From the NCBI GenBank assembly GCA_949825065.1, contig OX463841.1, positions 16,135,064-16,199,063 on the forward strand: 64,000 nucleotides of DNA, in the 5' to 3' direction. The stretch's first letter is position 1, and each line of letters begins with the position of its first letter. The translations under genes and the position numbers were made by a program. Positions 42,865 through 53,695 of the stretch are shown here, in pieces. The notes beneath the pieces are model-generated. The model was not told the DNA's origin. It searched no databases and was given only the letters and a program-made list of their open reading frames with translations. This DNA comes from Odontocerum albicorne. Its lineage: Eukaryota; Arthropoda; Insecta; Trichoptera; Odontoceridae.

Positions 42865-43410
42865 GCTAGCATAATCTCCAATAATGACCTCTATGGTGAA
42901 GTACTTGAACAATCACAAAAGGCCGCAGCTATTGCCGGATGTTTAAAGAACACTATCTAGAAAAACAAGTGTATGAACATCCAAAGCAAGGTGAGGATAC
43001 ACAAGACCTTTGTCCGCCCCACAATGACATACAGCATAGAGTTCAGAGCCGACACTGTCAGAACCAAAAATCTCCTTCAAACCAGCGAAATGAAGGTACT
43101 CAGGAGTATCGCTGGCAAAACCCTTCATGATAGAGTACGAAACACATAAATCCGAAAGATGTGCGAAGTTAAAGATATTGTCAGATGGGGACGACAGAGA
43201 AGAAGGTTCTGGAATGAACATGTATCCAGAATGGCGGAACCAAGAGCCGTAAGAATGGCCAGGGACAGTATCCCCCAAGCAAGCAGACCTCCAGAACGAC
43301 CTCCCAAAAGATGGAAAGACAGCTGGCAGTCGACGTCACAAGAGGCAAACAATGATGTAGGACCATAACAGGGCAACAGGTCTAAAAGAAGAAGAAGAAG
43401 AAGAGACCAA
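42865..43410 (+). pseudogene. RTE-alpha copy with (GAA)n tail
   Basis: The longest 5' extent of the family here: SNNDLYGEVLEQSQKAAAIA then GCLKNTIWKNKYMNIQSKV, followed by a frameshifted TCVRP region, RTSEMKVLRSIAGKTLHDRV, DIVRWGRQRRRFWNEHVSRM and PPERPPKRWKDSWQSTS. It ends in AAAAGAAGAAGAAGAAGAAG. Stops and a deletion near 43000 inactivate it. Confidence 0.85.
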
Positions 43411-43419
43411 AAAACAAAT

Positions 43420-44135
43420 GAAGATCATCAATTATTTAAATACTACGCAACAATAAAATAACTGTTGAGATAGCAAAATAAACAAGTTAAAATGACGGAA
43501 AATACACAAAATACAGACTAACGGAATTTCTAAACCCAAATTTCAGAAATACTCAAACAACCAAAAATCGAATACGTCACAATTTACTTGACAGATTCAA
43601 ACAGGAAATAACATATCACATCTGCCAGCTATAGTAGCGCCTGAGCGACTGATTGATTTATTTAATAGAAGAAGAAAAATATTTACATTAAACAGTGGAA
43701 TATTACGGCTAATTCGTTTCATATTTATGTATTGAAAACTTTTAACTATTAGCAGTGTACGTGTATACCTTATTTTGTCAAGGAGATAGTAAACAGTGAA
43801 GTAATTGTTTACTCAGAAATGTAAAAATATTTATGACTCGTGCTTAATTTAAAAGAATATATTTTAATTAGAGCGTACAACTCGAATTCATTATCACAAC
43901 ATTTGTCATGTTTAAAATTAGATTTGTACTTAAGGTGAAAAAAATATTTTTTTAGAATCAAAATTTTCATACAATTACAGTAAATCCTCGATTTTGTGGA
44001 CAGAAAATCATTACAGTTTCAATAAATAAATGAAAGAATAAAAATATTGGAAACCAAAAATTATTGCCTGATGACCGTGAATATTGAAATGAAGATATTA
44101 AAATGAAAAAAAAAGATGGTTTTATTTGTCGAAAT
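43420..44135. other. Unassigned AT-rich sequence
   Basis: A CAGTAAATCCTCGATTTTG near 43978 resembles a pogo/Tigger-type terminal repeat but no second end was found. Otherwise nothing recognised. Confidence 0.3.
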
Positions 44136-44139
44136 TATT

Positions 44140-44450
44140 AAATTAAAGAGAGAAAAAACATGCCGATGTGCTACGATCGTCTAACTTTGGTGTACCATCA
44201 GATTCAGTACATCAGTGAGGCCGATGAGTTAGTTACTGAGCTCACTCACTTTATGAGGAGAAGGGAGTGAAGTGATGAGCTCACTCACTTCATGAGGAGA
44301 AGTGAGCGAAGTGATGAGCTCACTCACTTCATGAGGAGAAATGAAAAAAGAACTATACGGCACAGCTTCGTTTTCCAACTGAATTGACGTTGGAATAGTG
44401 AGAGGTTCCTCAACTAGAAGCTCCAGCAACGACGACGACTGAGGATATAT
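44140..44450 (+). repeat. SINE-2 body with internal 39-bp repeat
   Basis: CATGCCGATGTGCTACGATC and CACAGCTTCGTTTTCCAACT match other SINE-2 copies. Between them a 39-bp unit beginning GAGCTCACTCACTT is repeated at 44238, 44277 and (partly) 44316, which no other copy shows. Confidence 0.7.
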
Positions 44451-44559
44451 GAATGTAAAAAGTAGATTGATAGTCCAATTTTTGACTTAATTTATTTAAA
44501 TCCCTTTTCAAAAACTCTCAAACTTAAGTCGTTAAACATAATTACAAGAATATACCTTT

Positions 44560-45399
44560 TTTATTAAACAAAGTAGTATATTGTACAAATATTTGTCAAG
44601 GTTATACTTCTTCTGTTTGGTCTAGGTCGTATGACCTGTTTGTGACGGTGGGCTATCCTGGGATGATGACGTGCAACTGTCCTTCCATCTTTTCGGCGGC
44701 ATTCCTGGTAATCTCCTGCTGCTAGGGTTTTCAGTCTTAACAATTTTCACAAGCTTCGTATCCCCCATGCGGTCTACATGATCCCTCCAGAAGCGCCTTC
44801 TGCTTCTTCCCCACCTCACTATGTCTTCAACACCACAGACAGACTTTTCCGTCCCATTTCTGATCCTATCTCTAAGAGTTCTGTCTGCGATGGAGCGTAG
44901 GGTTCTCATTTTCGCCACTCTGAGAAGGTTTTTTGTCCTGTTGGTATCGACTCTCACTTCTAACCCATGTGTCATCATGGGGCTGACGCATGTCTTATAT
45001 ATCCTGGCCTTACTTTCGGTTAGTATGTGTTTGTTTCTCCATATAGTGTCCCCCAGCCAACCAGCCAAGTCCCGCAGCAGCCAGTCAAGGCTTTACCTAT
45101 ATACAAATTTATTACTTAACTAATCTTATTTATATATCATAATTTATGAACTAACTTAATCTTATTTTCCTACATTTCATTTTATTTTTTAAAATCTTAA
45201 TATATGATTTCTTTGAAATAATTAACACCTACATAATACTTATAACTAGATAACAATTTATACAACAAATTATTTAGCGAGAACAAGTCCACTCGTTCAG
45301 GTTACTTATATTCCATCACATTCACTCAGACCTTGGTCGTCCCAGCTAATACTGTAGGTGGACTAATCAGGCAACAGATAATGCTTCGGGAGCCTGTTA
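44560..45399 (-). repeat. Dispersed repeat H, copy 2 (interrupted)
   Basis: Minus-strand halves 45399-45084 and 44602-44560 align with 34441-34759 and 34752-34800. They are separated by an RTE-alpha insertion. The window thus holds both the filled and the empty site. Confidence 0.78.
44603..45083 (-). pseudogene. RTE-alpha copy inserted in repeat H
   Basis: The minus strand is open for about 148 codons: AGWLGDTIWRNKHILTESKA, RIYKTCVSPMMTHGLEVRVD, LRSIADRTLRDRIRNGTEKS, VEDIVRWGRSRRRFWRDHVD and PPKRWKDSCTSSSQDSPPSQ. Target-site duplications GTCAAGGT (44595-44602) and GTCAAGGC (45084-45091) flank it. It belongs to a different subfamily from the other copies and is the most intact RTE fragment, yet has no catalytic region. 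Confidence 0.87.
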
Positions 45400-45669
45400 T
45401 ACCGAGTGAGTCAACTTTAGGTGTGCTGCATCAATTCAAAGAAATTAATATCACATCCTACAAACTCCTCCATAAATTTATCAAACAAGTAGTATGTATG
45501 AGTTGAAGTGTTGGAGATCTATTCTCTTTGTCTTATCTGTAAGGAACGTTGTGCGATGATATGTTTGTTAAACAGTTTCAAAAGAACATTTTAACATATT
45601 AACAGATATATGGCTTAAATATCTCAAAACTGGATTTTTTAGCGACTTGACTTTTAAACTTGAACTTCA

Positions 45670-46175
45670 GATAAGGGCGTACTCGTCTAGAGAATCATTC
45701 AACTGACAGTTCAAACATCTACAGAAGAGTCGGTGTAAATCAAACATGATCAAATTATTTTTTGATTTCTTTGAAGAATCATTTTACTGACAGGTCAAGC
45801 ATCCACAAAAATTAGTGTAAATCAAACACGATCAAATTATTTTTGTGGGTTACTTTGAAAAATCATTCGATTGACAGTCCAATCACCAGTGAATGAAAAT
45901 CAAACATGATCAAATTATTTTTGTGGGTTCCTTTTTAAGGAATTATTTAACTGACAGTTCAAGCACCCAAAGAAGAGCGAATGAAAATCAAACGTGATCG
46001 AATTATTATTTTAGGTTCCTTTGAAGAATCATTCTTCTGACAGTTCAATCATCTACTGGAGGGAGGGAAAATCATACATGATTTACGTTGCTTTTGTGGG
46101 TTCCTTTTAGGAATCATTCAACTGAAAGTTCAACAACCCAACAGAGTGAATGAATATCAAACATGATCAAAATAA
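45670..46175. repeat. Degenerate tandem array, about 6 units of roughly 80 bp
   Basis: Each unit contains AATCATTCAACTGACAGTTC, then GAATGAAAATCAAACATGAT and CAAATTATTTTTGTGGGTTC, with substitutions and indels between units. No homology to the LINE families. Confidence 0.85.
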
Positions 46176-46404
46176 TTAACATTTCTTGAGATGACACAAA
46201 GAAACATAGGCACCAGAATAGATTAAACTAAGCGTTGTCTATATAATAACAATTTTCCGAATTTTGTAAACCATATAATAGAGACAAATCATAAATTCCC
46301 AGATGATAAAGATAACATTTACATATGTCAATAAAAAAAACAATGAATATAGTAGCATTAGAACTACAAAAAGCCATAAGCAGTAGAAAAAAAGTTATAA
46401 ATGT

Positions 46405-46660
46405 ATTGTTTGTAGTTAAGCCTGGTAAACACATATATTCCAAAAATCTCTCCGCTGCTGGCTGAGATCGTCCCATGCCTCCCTCAGCCCTCAGTCTCCA
46501 GCCCAAATGTCCCCAACGATTAGAAGCGTGTATATCGGTACAAGTTCGAACATAATTCAGTCTTGTTTGTGCTCCCCTGAAGATGAATGAGGTGAAAGCC
46601 TTGAAACCGATATGGTTATACCGTTACAAAAAAGTGGAATAAACAGTGTTTGATAAAACA
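46405..46660 (+). mobile_element. Penelope-like element end
   Basis: A short outer end (GTTTGTAGTTAAG) is followed by the coding end (KISPLLAEIV-type reading, 46440-46500), then the tail in plus orientation: CCCCTGAAGATGAATGAGGT, AAGCCTTGAAACCGATATGG and AAGTGGAATAAACAGTGTTT. The core carries a 4-bp insertion (GATGAATGAGG). Confidence 0.68.
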
Positions 46661-46789
46661 AACTACAAATTAATAAATAACTAAAGAACACACAAGGTTC
46701 AACCCATCTTAAATATATTTTCTTAGGCCAACACACACTTTCGATGTAACATGACACTAGTCTGGCCTGGACACCTTTTAACAAACCGG

Positions 46790-46850
46790 GATCATTTCAC
46801 CTGAAGACAACCTCGAGATAGAAGGTATAAACACGTGTAGTGAGGATTTA
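46790..46850 (+). repeat. Short dispersed motif with CTGAAGA...AAACACGTGT
   Basis: TTTCACCTGAAGACAACCTC then GAGATAGAAGGTATAAACAC recurs at 54395-54445 and 56175-56240. The class is unknown. Confidence 0.5.
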
Positions 46851-47340
46851 TTTATTTAACACTTCATTGCAAAAATAATCTGGCGAGCTTTATTATTATT
46901 TATTATTATTACATTATTATTACTTTATTACCAGGCGGCAATCTCATCCATTCAACCAAACAAAAATAAATAAAGCAAGTTACATGGTGGCAAAAAATAT
47001 TCGAATGATTATTCATCTTGATGAAATGTTTGTACACATATGTATTAAAGTTAAAATGAGATATCGTCAATCAAAGGAAAAGAAAGGGACGGTGAAGAGG
47101 AAATAAATCAATAAGAAATTGTTACTGACTAGAAATTAAGAGTTTTTTCTGTCTCTTCTTAAAGCATGACGGAGTAAGTCTTATGTTGGTTTATAACTGG
47201 TTTAACATTTAACAGAGTCTTACTGCATGGACAGTAAAGGACGACGAAAAACAGGAAGAACTGGGAAGGTTAATAAACAACCTCTGTTTGAGCGTAGTGC
47301 AAGTCTATGAACGGAAAGATGCTGAAGATGAAAAAGGATT
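46850..47340 (-). pseudogene. LINE-D copy 4
   Basis: Minus-strand 3' UTR and coding end (VHAVRLC-type reading with frameshifts near 47170-47240). A (TTA)n microsatellite expansion at about 46891-46935 interrupts the conserved 3' hairpin. Confidence 0.7.
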
Positions 47341-47344
47341 AATT

Positions 47345-48015
47345 TTATTAGTGGAATAACAGTAATTTCTTGTTTAATGATATAAAAAATCTTTAAAAAA
47401 AATCCAAAACATTTTTTAAGTTCCTTTCATAAGTAGTTGGTCAGATATATAAGTATATACGAGTACATACTCGTATTCTTATATGAAGTTTCACAAAGTT
47501 AAAGCCGAAACCTTTAATAAATCTAAAAAATAATCTCCATTTTATTAATTCTGCACTTAACATAATATGTCGAACAAACACTGAGTTATTAAAAACGGTT
47601 AATATAAAAAAAAAACTGTTTTGCTCTGGGTATTTTTTTCTGAATTCTTGAATGATTTTTTTTCTTTGTTTGAATGAATGGATTTGGCGATATTTAATTT
47701 CTACCGAGACTCAAATATTAAATATTGTGAGTCATATGAATGAATCATATTAAATATTCTGAGTCAAAGGAATGAATAAAAGTGTTGTTACTTAAATTGA
47801 AGAACATCTGATAATTTCATTATGTTCTGAAAAAAATACGTTGATGATGGTTTTATTTTGCAAACGAATATTCATTGCAAACCGCATTTGGGCAACTCAT
47901 TTGTACATCAATTAATTTAAATAGTTTTTTATACACGTTTACGTAATTTTATAAAAAAAATTACGTCATAATGCATAACTTGTAGATAGTGGAACGAATT
48001 AATTATATATGGACG
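47345..48015. other. Unassigned sequence with a 54.4-kb match
   Basis: GTGGAATAACAGTAATTTCT and a GGTCAGATATATAAGTATAT block match 54455-54530. The remainder is AT-rich and unrecognised. Confidence 0.35.
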
Positions 48016-48019
48016 CAAT

Positions 48020-48227
48020 GTAATTTAAATATTTATTAGCATTGAGAGAGTGCCCATATTTAAAAAAATATTTTTAAAATTTTAATAATACAAATCATTA
48101 CATTTGTGTTTCCCTTCTATTATAATTTTTATAACATTTTTATCTATTTACTTAAATAAGTTCTTAATACTGTATGTTTATGTTTCCGTGTTCCCAAAAA
48201 AAATATAATTTATCATACCTTTTTTAT
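48020..48227 (+). repeat. Direct duplication, left copy (about 210 bp)
   Basis: TGTAATTTAAATATTTATTA then a GTGCCCATATTT block, CTTAATACTGTATGTTTATG and TCATACCT are repeated in order at 49202-49410, on the far side of a Penelope-like copy and a LINE-D copy. Confidence 0.82.
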
Positions 48228-48640
48228 GTTGTTTATAGTTAAGGCATTAACATTGTGGAGGTTTAAAGACATTGTAATTTATTTTTATCAAACACTGTTT
48301 ATTCCACGTTTTTATGACGGTATAACCCTACCGGTTTCAAGGCTTTCACCTCATCTTCAGGGGAGCGCAAACAAGACTAAATGATGTTCGAACTGGTACC
48401 GATATAGACGCTTCAACGGTTGGAGGCTGGGGGGTGAGGAAGGCTAGGGATAATTTCGGCCAAGAGCGGGGAGATTTTGGGGAAATAACTGTTCAACAGA
48501 TGTTCCGATCGGTATACTGACTTAGAAATTTCAAGGGCCTCTAATCTGTCCAATTTATTTCCGTTGTCACTAATATAACCGGTAGGGTTATACCGTCATA
48601 AAAAAGTGGAATAAACAGTGTTTGATAAAAATAAATTACA
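48228..48640 (-). mobile_element. Penelope-like element with 13-bp target-site duplication
   Basis: The body is in minus orientation: outer end GTTGTTTATAGTTAAGGC, tail core, then the coding end (minus-strand SDNGNKLDRLEALEISKSVY then RSEHLLNSYFPKISPLL). A short plus-oriented copy of the tail (48588-48640) closes it. ATACCTTTTTTAT lies on both sides (48215-48227 and 48641-48653), which fixes the element's ends. Confidence 0.83.
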
Positions 48641-48687
48641 ATACCTTTTTTATATACGAGTATATACAAGACACATAAAAAAAATTT

Positions 48688-49200
48688 CAGCATCTTTCCA
48701 ATCATGGATTAGCGCTACGCTCAAACATAGATTGTCTATTGGCCTTTCCAGTTCACCGCTCCTCTTTTTTTTACGTCGTTCTTTACTGTCCATGCAGTGA
48801 GACTCTGGAATCACTTACAAACCAATATAAGACTCGTTCCGTCCTTGGCATGCTTTAAAAAGCGACTGAAAAAACTCTTAATTTCTAGTCAGTAAAATAA
48901 CGTGTTTCATTCTTGATTTTTCTTTTCCTTTCTTCTCCACCATCCCTTCCTTTCCTTTTGATTGATGATATCTCACTTTATATGAAAAAGAATGTTCGGG
49001 TGATTGTCCGTCTTTGCGGGGTTGTGGGCATGTGCTCACGTATATGTTTATGGATTTCGTGGGGATGGATAGTCATTTGAATGATTTATGCGACCACGTA
49101 ACTTGCTTCATTTACTTTTGTCTGGTTGGTTGGTAGAGATTGCCGCCCGGGAATAAGCCCGCCAGATTGTATTTGCAATAAAAGTGTTAAATAAATACAT
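48688..49200 (+). pseudogene. LINE-D copy 5
   Basis: The longest LINE-D copy: SATLKHRL and the LAFPVHRSSFF region (frameshifted), then FTVHAVRLWNHLQTNIRLVP followed by SLACFKKRLKKLLISSQ and stop. The 3' UTR ends at the stem-loop TTGCCGCCCGGGAA and AATAAAAGTGTTAAATAAAT. It sits at the junction of a 210-bp direct duplication. Confidence 0.83.
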
Positions 49201-49201
49201 A

Positions 49202-49410
49202 TGTAATTTAAATATTTATTAGCAGTTCAAGTGCCCATATTTAAAAAAAAATTTAATAATACAAATCTTTACATCATTTTTTACTTTAAAGATGTTTCCC
49301 TTCTATTTTAATTCGTTTACATTTTAATCTATTTACTTAAAAAAGTTGTAAATACTGTATGTTTATGTTTCCGTGTTATTAATTTGTCATACCTGTTTTA
49401 TATAATATAT
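49202..49410 (+). repeat. Direct duplication, right copy
   Basis: Matches 48020-48227 with scattered differences. It starts right after the LINE-D A/T-rich end. Confidence 0.82.
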
Positions 49411-49439
49411 ACGACATTAACGATAATGATTGTGACCTA

Positions 49440-49925
49440 TCTTATCGATGGAATCTACTGTTGCATGAATTGATTTATTTTGATCAAATCATACTGTCTT
49501 TGGTTTTCCTTTACCATACGTTTCACTCAGATTTGCATTATATAGTAAATTTGTTTTGTGAGTATTTCTTTATTCATTCGTTTTACATGCCCAACTCATC
49601 TCAGACTATTCATCTTCCGAGTAATCTAACTTAATATATATCAGCTTTAAATTTGCATTTACTCCTAATCAATTCATTCCTATTTCTGTCGTACATTATC
49701 ACCCTGTGTCTTCTTCTTAGTGCACGCTTTTCTACAGCATTTATTCGACTCCTCTTAGTCTTTTTCCAGGTCCACGTTTCACTCCCATACATCAAAGCTG
49801 GCACCAAAATATTATTGTGGACTATCACCTTAACATATTTTGATACTGCCCGGTTTGAGTATATATAGTTTAGTGACCCATTGACTTTGTTTCCTTCCAG
49901 GGTAGGCAGAAAAGACAAAGCGCTA
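49440..49925 (-). pseudogene. RTE-beta copy with the best-preserved block
   Basis: The minus strand encodes KYVKVIVHNNILVPALMYGS, ETWTWKKTKRSRINAVEKRA and LRRRHRVIMYDRNRNELIRS, then KCKFKADIY and a stop. The LxYGSETW and E-x-RALRR blocks identify the post-reverse-transcriptase end of an RTE-type LINE. Confidence 0.85.
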
Positions 49926-49929
49926 AACT

Positions 49930-50345
49930 TTGATCGTAATATACTTCTTTGGCCTCATCCACATCCATACACATTATCATAAAACTCATTCGATTTCTCG
50001 AATTTGAAATATTATATTTACTTCTTTCACAATATTGTATACTTGGCACAGTAATACTTTCCTCGGTATTCCTCTAACACACAATCCAACACATTTCTAT
50101 TGTATATATTAGTTTGTCAATATTTCTTTATTCATTCGACATGCCTTAACCATCTCACAGTGCTCTTTTTAGTCCTACTTAAAACATCAGTCTATCATTC
50201 ACATTCATAATTTTTTATTCGTTCCATTTTTATAATTCAACAAATGAGTAATTCAATATTGGGTATTGTTCATTATTTCAATTGGGTATTTTTCACTCAG
50301 AGGAAAGCCTAGCGCTCGATCCTCTCTGCCTACCCCGACAAGAAA
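49930..50345 (-). pseudogene. Second RTE-beta copy, degraded, with 3' tail
   Basis: TTGGCCTCATCCACATCCAT, a CTCACAGTGCTCTTTTTAGT block and TCTGCCTACCCCGACAAGAA correspond to the family in minus orientation but in rearranged order, so more than one insertion may be involved. No open frame. Confidence 0.55.
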
Positions 50346-50448
50346 ACGGCATGATGGTGTGAATGTATGTAACTTCTGTTTTGAGTTTAAAAATTCAAAA
50401 TAAATAATATTAGAAAAATTATCTTTTTGTCTCACACTTGAAACTAAA

Positions 50449-50646
50449 ATATACTTACATGAGTATCTAAATATACTTACATGAGTATCTAAATATACTC
50501 ACATGAGTATCTAAATATGCTTACATGAGTATCTAAATATACTTCCATGAGTATCTAAATATACTTCCATGAGTATCTAAATATACTTCCATGAGTATCT
50601 AAATATACTTCCATGAGTATCTAAATATACTTACATGAGTATCTAA
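50449..50646. repeat. 22-bp tandem array, exactly 9 copies
   Basis: The unit ATATACTTACATGAGTATCT then AA occurs nine times (198 bp) with TTAC/TTCC variants grouped in the middle. Confidence 0.96.
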
Positions 50647-50649
50647 AAA

Positions 50650-51110
50650 CACCGAAAAAATTAAACAGAATCTAAAAAATTGTTTAACTTTGTTTATTAA
50701 ATTGATTGAAAACCTTACAACATCATAATGCATAGAAACACTGACTTCAGAATGCATTTTTCAGCTTACTGCGAAATTGTAAGCGAAATACCATAAGTAG
50801 TCTTGTTCTTGATTATATCATTAACTAAAATTTCCTTTCAACTGATTTTAAGACACCCAGCAAAACGGAATGCCAAATATATAAACTGAGGAGAGCATTC
50901 AGTTTTCATGAAACACATCGGTCGTATAATTTTCAAATCAGGAACTTTTAAGCGGCACTTAATAAATTCAGATAGAATGAAATCAATGTATTGAAAAAAA
51001 GTATGTCAATGATGAATAACCACTCTTAAACGGTCATTAAACTTATTATTACCAACAAATATTATATATTTTCCTGTTTAAAAGTTTTTTCACGACTCAC
51101 TTTTTCCCAA
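50650..51110. other. Unassigned AT-rich sequence
   Basis: Nothing recognised. Confidence 0.35.
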
Positions 51111-51114
51111 GTTC

Positions 51115-51345
51115 ATCAGCGCAAAAGCTTATCGCATTCGCGCCTCGCGAACTGCGCGAACTCTCAGGAAAGGGGGCAAAGACGAGTGCGCTATTCCTCA
51201 ATGCGCGACTCTCGGGACTGGCTTATAACCGGGGGGCGAAAGGCGGGGGCGAAGCGAGCGGGGTACACCTGCGATAACACGCCGAGACCCAAACATGTTC
51301 CTCAGTTCTCCGCGGCGATCGTTCGCGACTCTACGCGATAAGTAT
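51115..51345. promoter_or_regulatory. CpG-rich island, possible promoter or 5' end of a gene or element
   Basis: About 230 bp with high G+C and dense CpG (for example ATTCGCGCCTCGCGAACTGC and CCGCGGCGATCGTTCGCGAC) in otherwise AT-rich surroundings. A TTATAA sits at about 51220. No open frame crosses it and no transcript evidence is available. It could be a promoter, an element's 5' end or a foreign fragment. Confidence 0.35.
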
Positions 51346-51349
51346 TGCG

Positions 51350-51907
51350 TTAGGTTTTGAAACTGAATCGATTAATGAATCAAGGTACCGCCAAAACATC
51401 GCAGTTTCAAACACAAGTGAAAAAGAAATCCTTTTAAGACTTGCAACTAAAAATACATTACCAAAAACGTGCAGTAACTGATTTTTGTGAAACAATAATA
51501 AATATATTAAAGTGCTGAGTTTTTTTAACATTGAAGTTTGTTTATATTTGTGTTTATTTTAGATTTTAATTTCAGTGTTTTGCCGGTAAAGAAAAAACCC
51601 ATCAAGATTTTGTTTTGATCTTTGTACCATATAGAATCAGTTTTTTTTAACTAAGTTGCTTTAGTTTATCCATATTTATGTGCCATTTTTGTTAAATAAG
51701 TTTAAGGATATATGGTAAATCGCTTTTTTTTTCAATAAAAATAAAATAAATGATATACACTTTCATCAAATGTTTTCACCATTTTTCGCATTCGTATACA
51801 AATAAGAAAATTTAAAAAAAGGAAAATGTGAAAATTTTAAAAATATATTATTTTATAAAATTTGAATCGATGATATGATACTTTGGAAAACATAAATGTA
51901 TTAATAT
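51350..51907. other. Unassigned AT-rich sequence
   Basis: No coding frame. A pyrimidine tract followed by TTTAATTTCAG near 51573 resembles a splice acceptor but has no partner exon. Confidence 0.3.
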
Positions 51908-51911
51908 TTAA

Positions 51912-52954
51912 CCCTTTGTACTCCGTTGGCTCCACTGGCGACATAATAAAATTTCTAATTACATACTCCGATGGCACATACAATAGGTATATTTATTGTT
52001 GAAAAAAAGGTCCTTATCCCTATTTGAATAGGTAAAAACATCATTACATTAGTTATATGTAGTCACTACTGAAGTTCGGTCATATATATTGTTATACATA
52101 TAACACACAATAATAATTACGCGTAAAAGTTTTCTAGGATATTTTGTTGCGACGCAATAAAAATGTCCATGCTATTTTAAAGGAAACTAATACTTACGCG
52201 AGAATCAAACTGCAATCAAACGAATTGTCCACAAACTCTATATGTCAGAATTGGCATGATGTTGAAATATATGAATTGTGGGCTTTCATTGGAGTGCTTT
52301 TGAATATGGGGACAATGCCTCTCGTAAATATGCGGGAGTACTGACACAATAGTAGAATCCATTTCTTTGAAACTGTTTTTTTGGGCATGAGATATGCTAT
52401 ATAAATTCTTATATATTATATAAAAAAGAATAAAAATGAAAAGGCATTATTAAGTCATTTGAAATTTGTAAAACTTTTGGTAGACCAACTGGTGGGAGAA
52501 TTTTTAGAATATCGTAGTAGAGATTATACTACTTCTCCATCTGAAACTCGATTGAATGGAAAACTATGTTATATGTATTAAGGAAAGGTGCAAAGAGGGA
52601 TTGTGTAGTGTGCTCAAAAATACCACTATAAGGCGAAAGACGTGAACTTAGTGAATTCTGTGACACTTGTCCCGATAAACCAAGAATCCATATGGGAGAT
52701 ATTTTTTACAAATATACATTAAAAAAGTATAGAATTTAAAAAATGTCGAATAAAGATTTTTATATGATGATAAAAATGTTATAAAAACATATTTCTTATA
52801 ACTTGTATATACATTCATATATAATTTGTATGTCGCATCCCCTTTCCAATTTTTTTTTTAATTTTATAAACAGCTGAATTTTTGTTCTTAATTTTGTTTA
52901 AACTCCTTTGGAGTTACTGGTATGTAATACAAAAAAAATTTGGAGTACAAAGGG
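51912..52954 (+). mobile_element. piggyBac transposon, internal deletion derivative
   Basis: Perfect 13-bp terminal inverted repeats CCCTTTGTACTCC...GGAGTACAAAGGG are flanked by TTAA on both sides (51908-51911 and 52955-52958), the piggyBac hallmark. Inside, two parts of the transposase remain and everything between is lost or shifted: an N-terminal piece (52144-52344) and the C-terminal Cys-rich tail (about 52580-52737). Confidence 0.9.
52144..52737 (+). pseudogene. piggyBac transposase remnant
   Basis: The N-terminal piece reads NWHDVEIYELWAFIGVLLNM then GTMPLVNMREY and a stop, typical of the start of the DDE_Tnp_1_7 domain. Farther on, LLSHLKFVKLLVDQLVGEFL and TTSPSETRLNGK come from the C-terminal half. 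The tail then reads RDCVVCSKIPL, a stop, and EFCDTCPDKPRIHMGDIFYK, retaining two CxxC pairs of the C-terminal cysteine-rich domain. The catalytic Asp region is absent. Confidence 0.85.
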
Positions 52955-53059
52955 TTAATTTTTTCCCATTTGAAGTATGCAAAAAAGCGTTTACAAATTT
53001 TTCAGTTTCGCATTTCGTACTGCGTTTACTTTAACTATTTCAACTCTTATTTACAAAGC

Positions 53060-53235
53060 ATAAAATGATGTCGAAAAAATAACGTGAAACGAAATTTATT
53101 AAAAATAAAACGAAATGTAGGAAATTAAAATGAAGAGTTATAGTATATAAATAAGATAAGTTCTTATGATATAACTTTATATACACATATAGGTATAATC
53201 TTTGGCAAATGTTTGTGTTCTAGATTACTATAAAA
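53060..53235 (+). repeat. Dispersed repeat H, degraded copy 3
   Basis: ATGTAGGAAATTAAAATGAA, then a CACATATAGGTATAATCTTT block and GGCAAATGTTTGTG follow the order of 34665-34770. Confidence 0.5.
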
Positions 53236-53239
53236 ACGT

Positions 53240-53695
53240 AAAGCGAAATTTTCGATTATATATGTATGATATAAACTTGTACATAAAAAAATGCTCGAGT
53301 ATTGCAAAATATTCAAAAGCTCCTTTAAACTGTGGCATATATGGTGATAAACAAAATGTGTTTTTTTAATATAAAAATACTTAAAAACTACATTTATTGT
53401 TGTATGAAATACATTTTTTTAAATTTAACATCTACGGTTTGAGGTATATTTATAATAACTTATTACAAAAATATTTAAAATTCCGTGTTATAACTAGTCA
53501 ATCGAATACCAACGCATTTTTTTATTGATTGTTCAAATATGAAATGCCACAAAGTTTAAGCTGAAACATTTAATAAATTAGATTGTTAAAGTTTTTAATA
53601 AATTAAATTAGTTACGGTGCTTAATTAACGCATAGTACTAAAAGGTCCTTTAAATAAATAAAAAAGAGCTATTAAGCGTCAGTACACCTATTAAC
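53240..53695. other. Unassigned AT-rich sequence
   Basis: Nothing recognised. Confidence 0.35.

Noticed and set aside
14074..43410. Three RTE-alpha copies (14074, 36797, 42937) seeming to share an exact 5' end at TTTAAAGAACAC, as if they were a fixed short element
   Set aside because: Translation shows the shared leader is ordinary LINE coding sequence (NTIWKNKYMNIQSKV), homologous to the 44603 copy. The 42.9-kb copy continues in frame further 5', so the starts are coincidental truncations.
48020..49410. Direct repeats of 210 bp as LTRs of a retrotransposon
   Set aside because: The sequence between them is a Penelope-like piece plus a LINE-D end, with no primer-binding site, polypurine tract or gag-pol. 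The repeats lack TG...CA ends.
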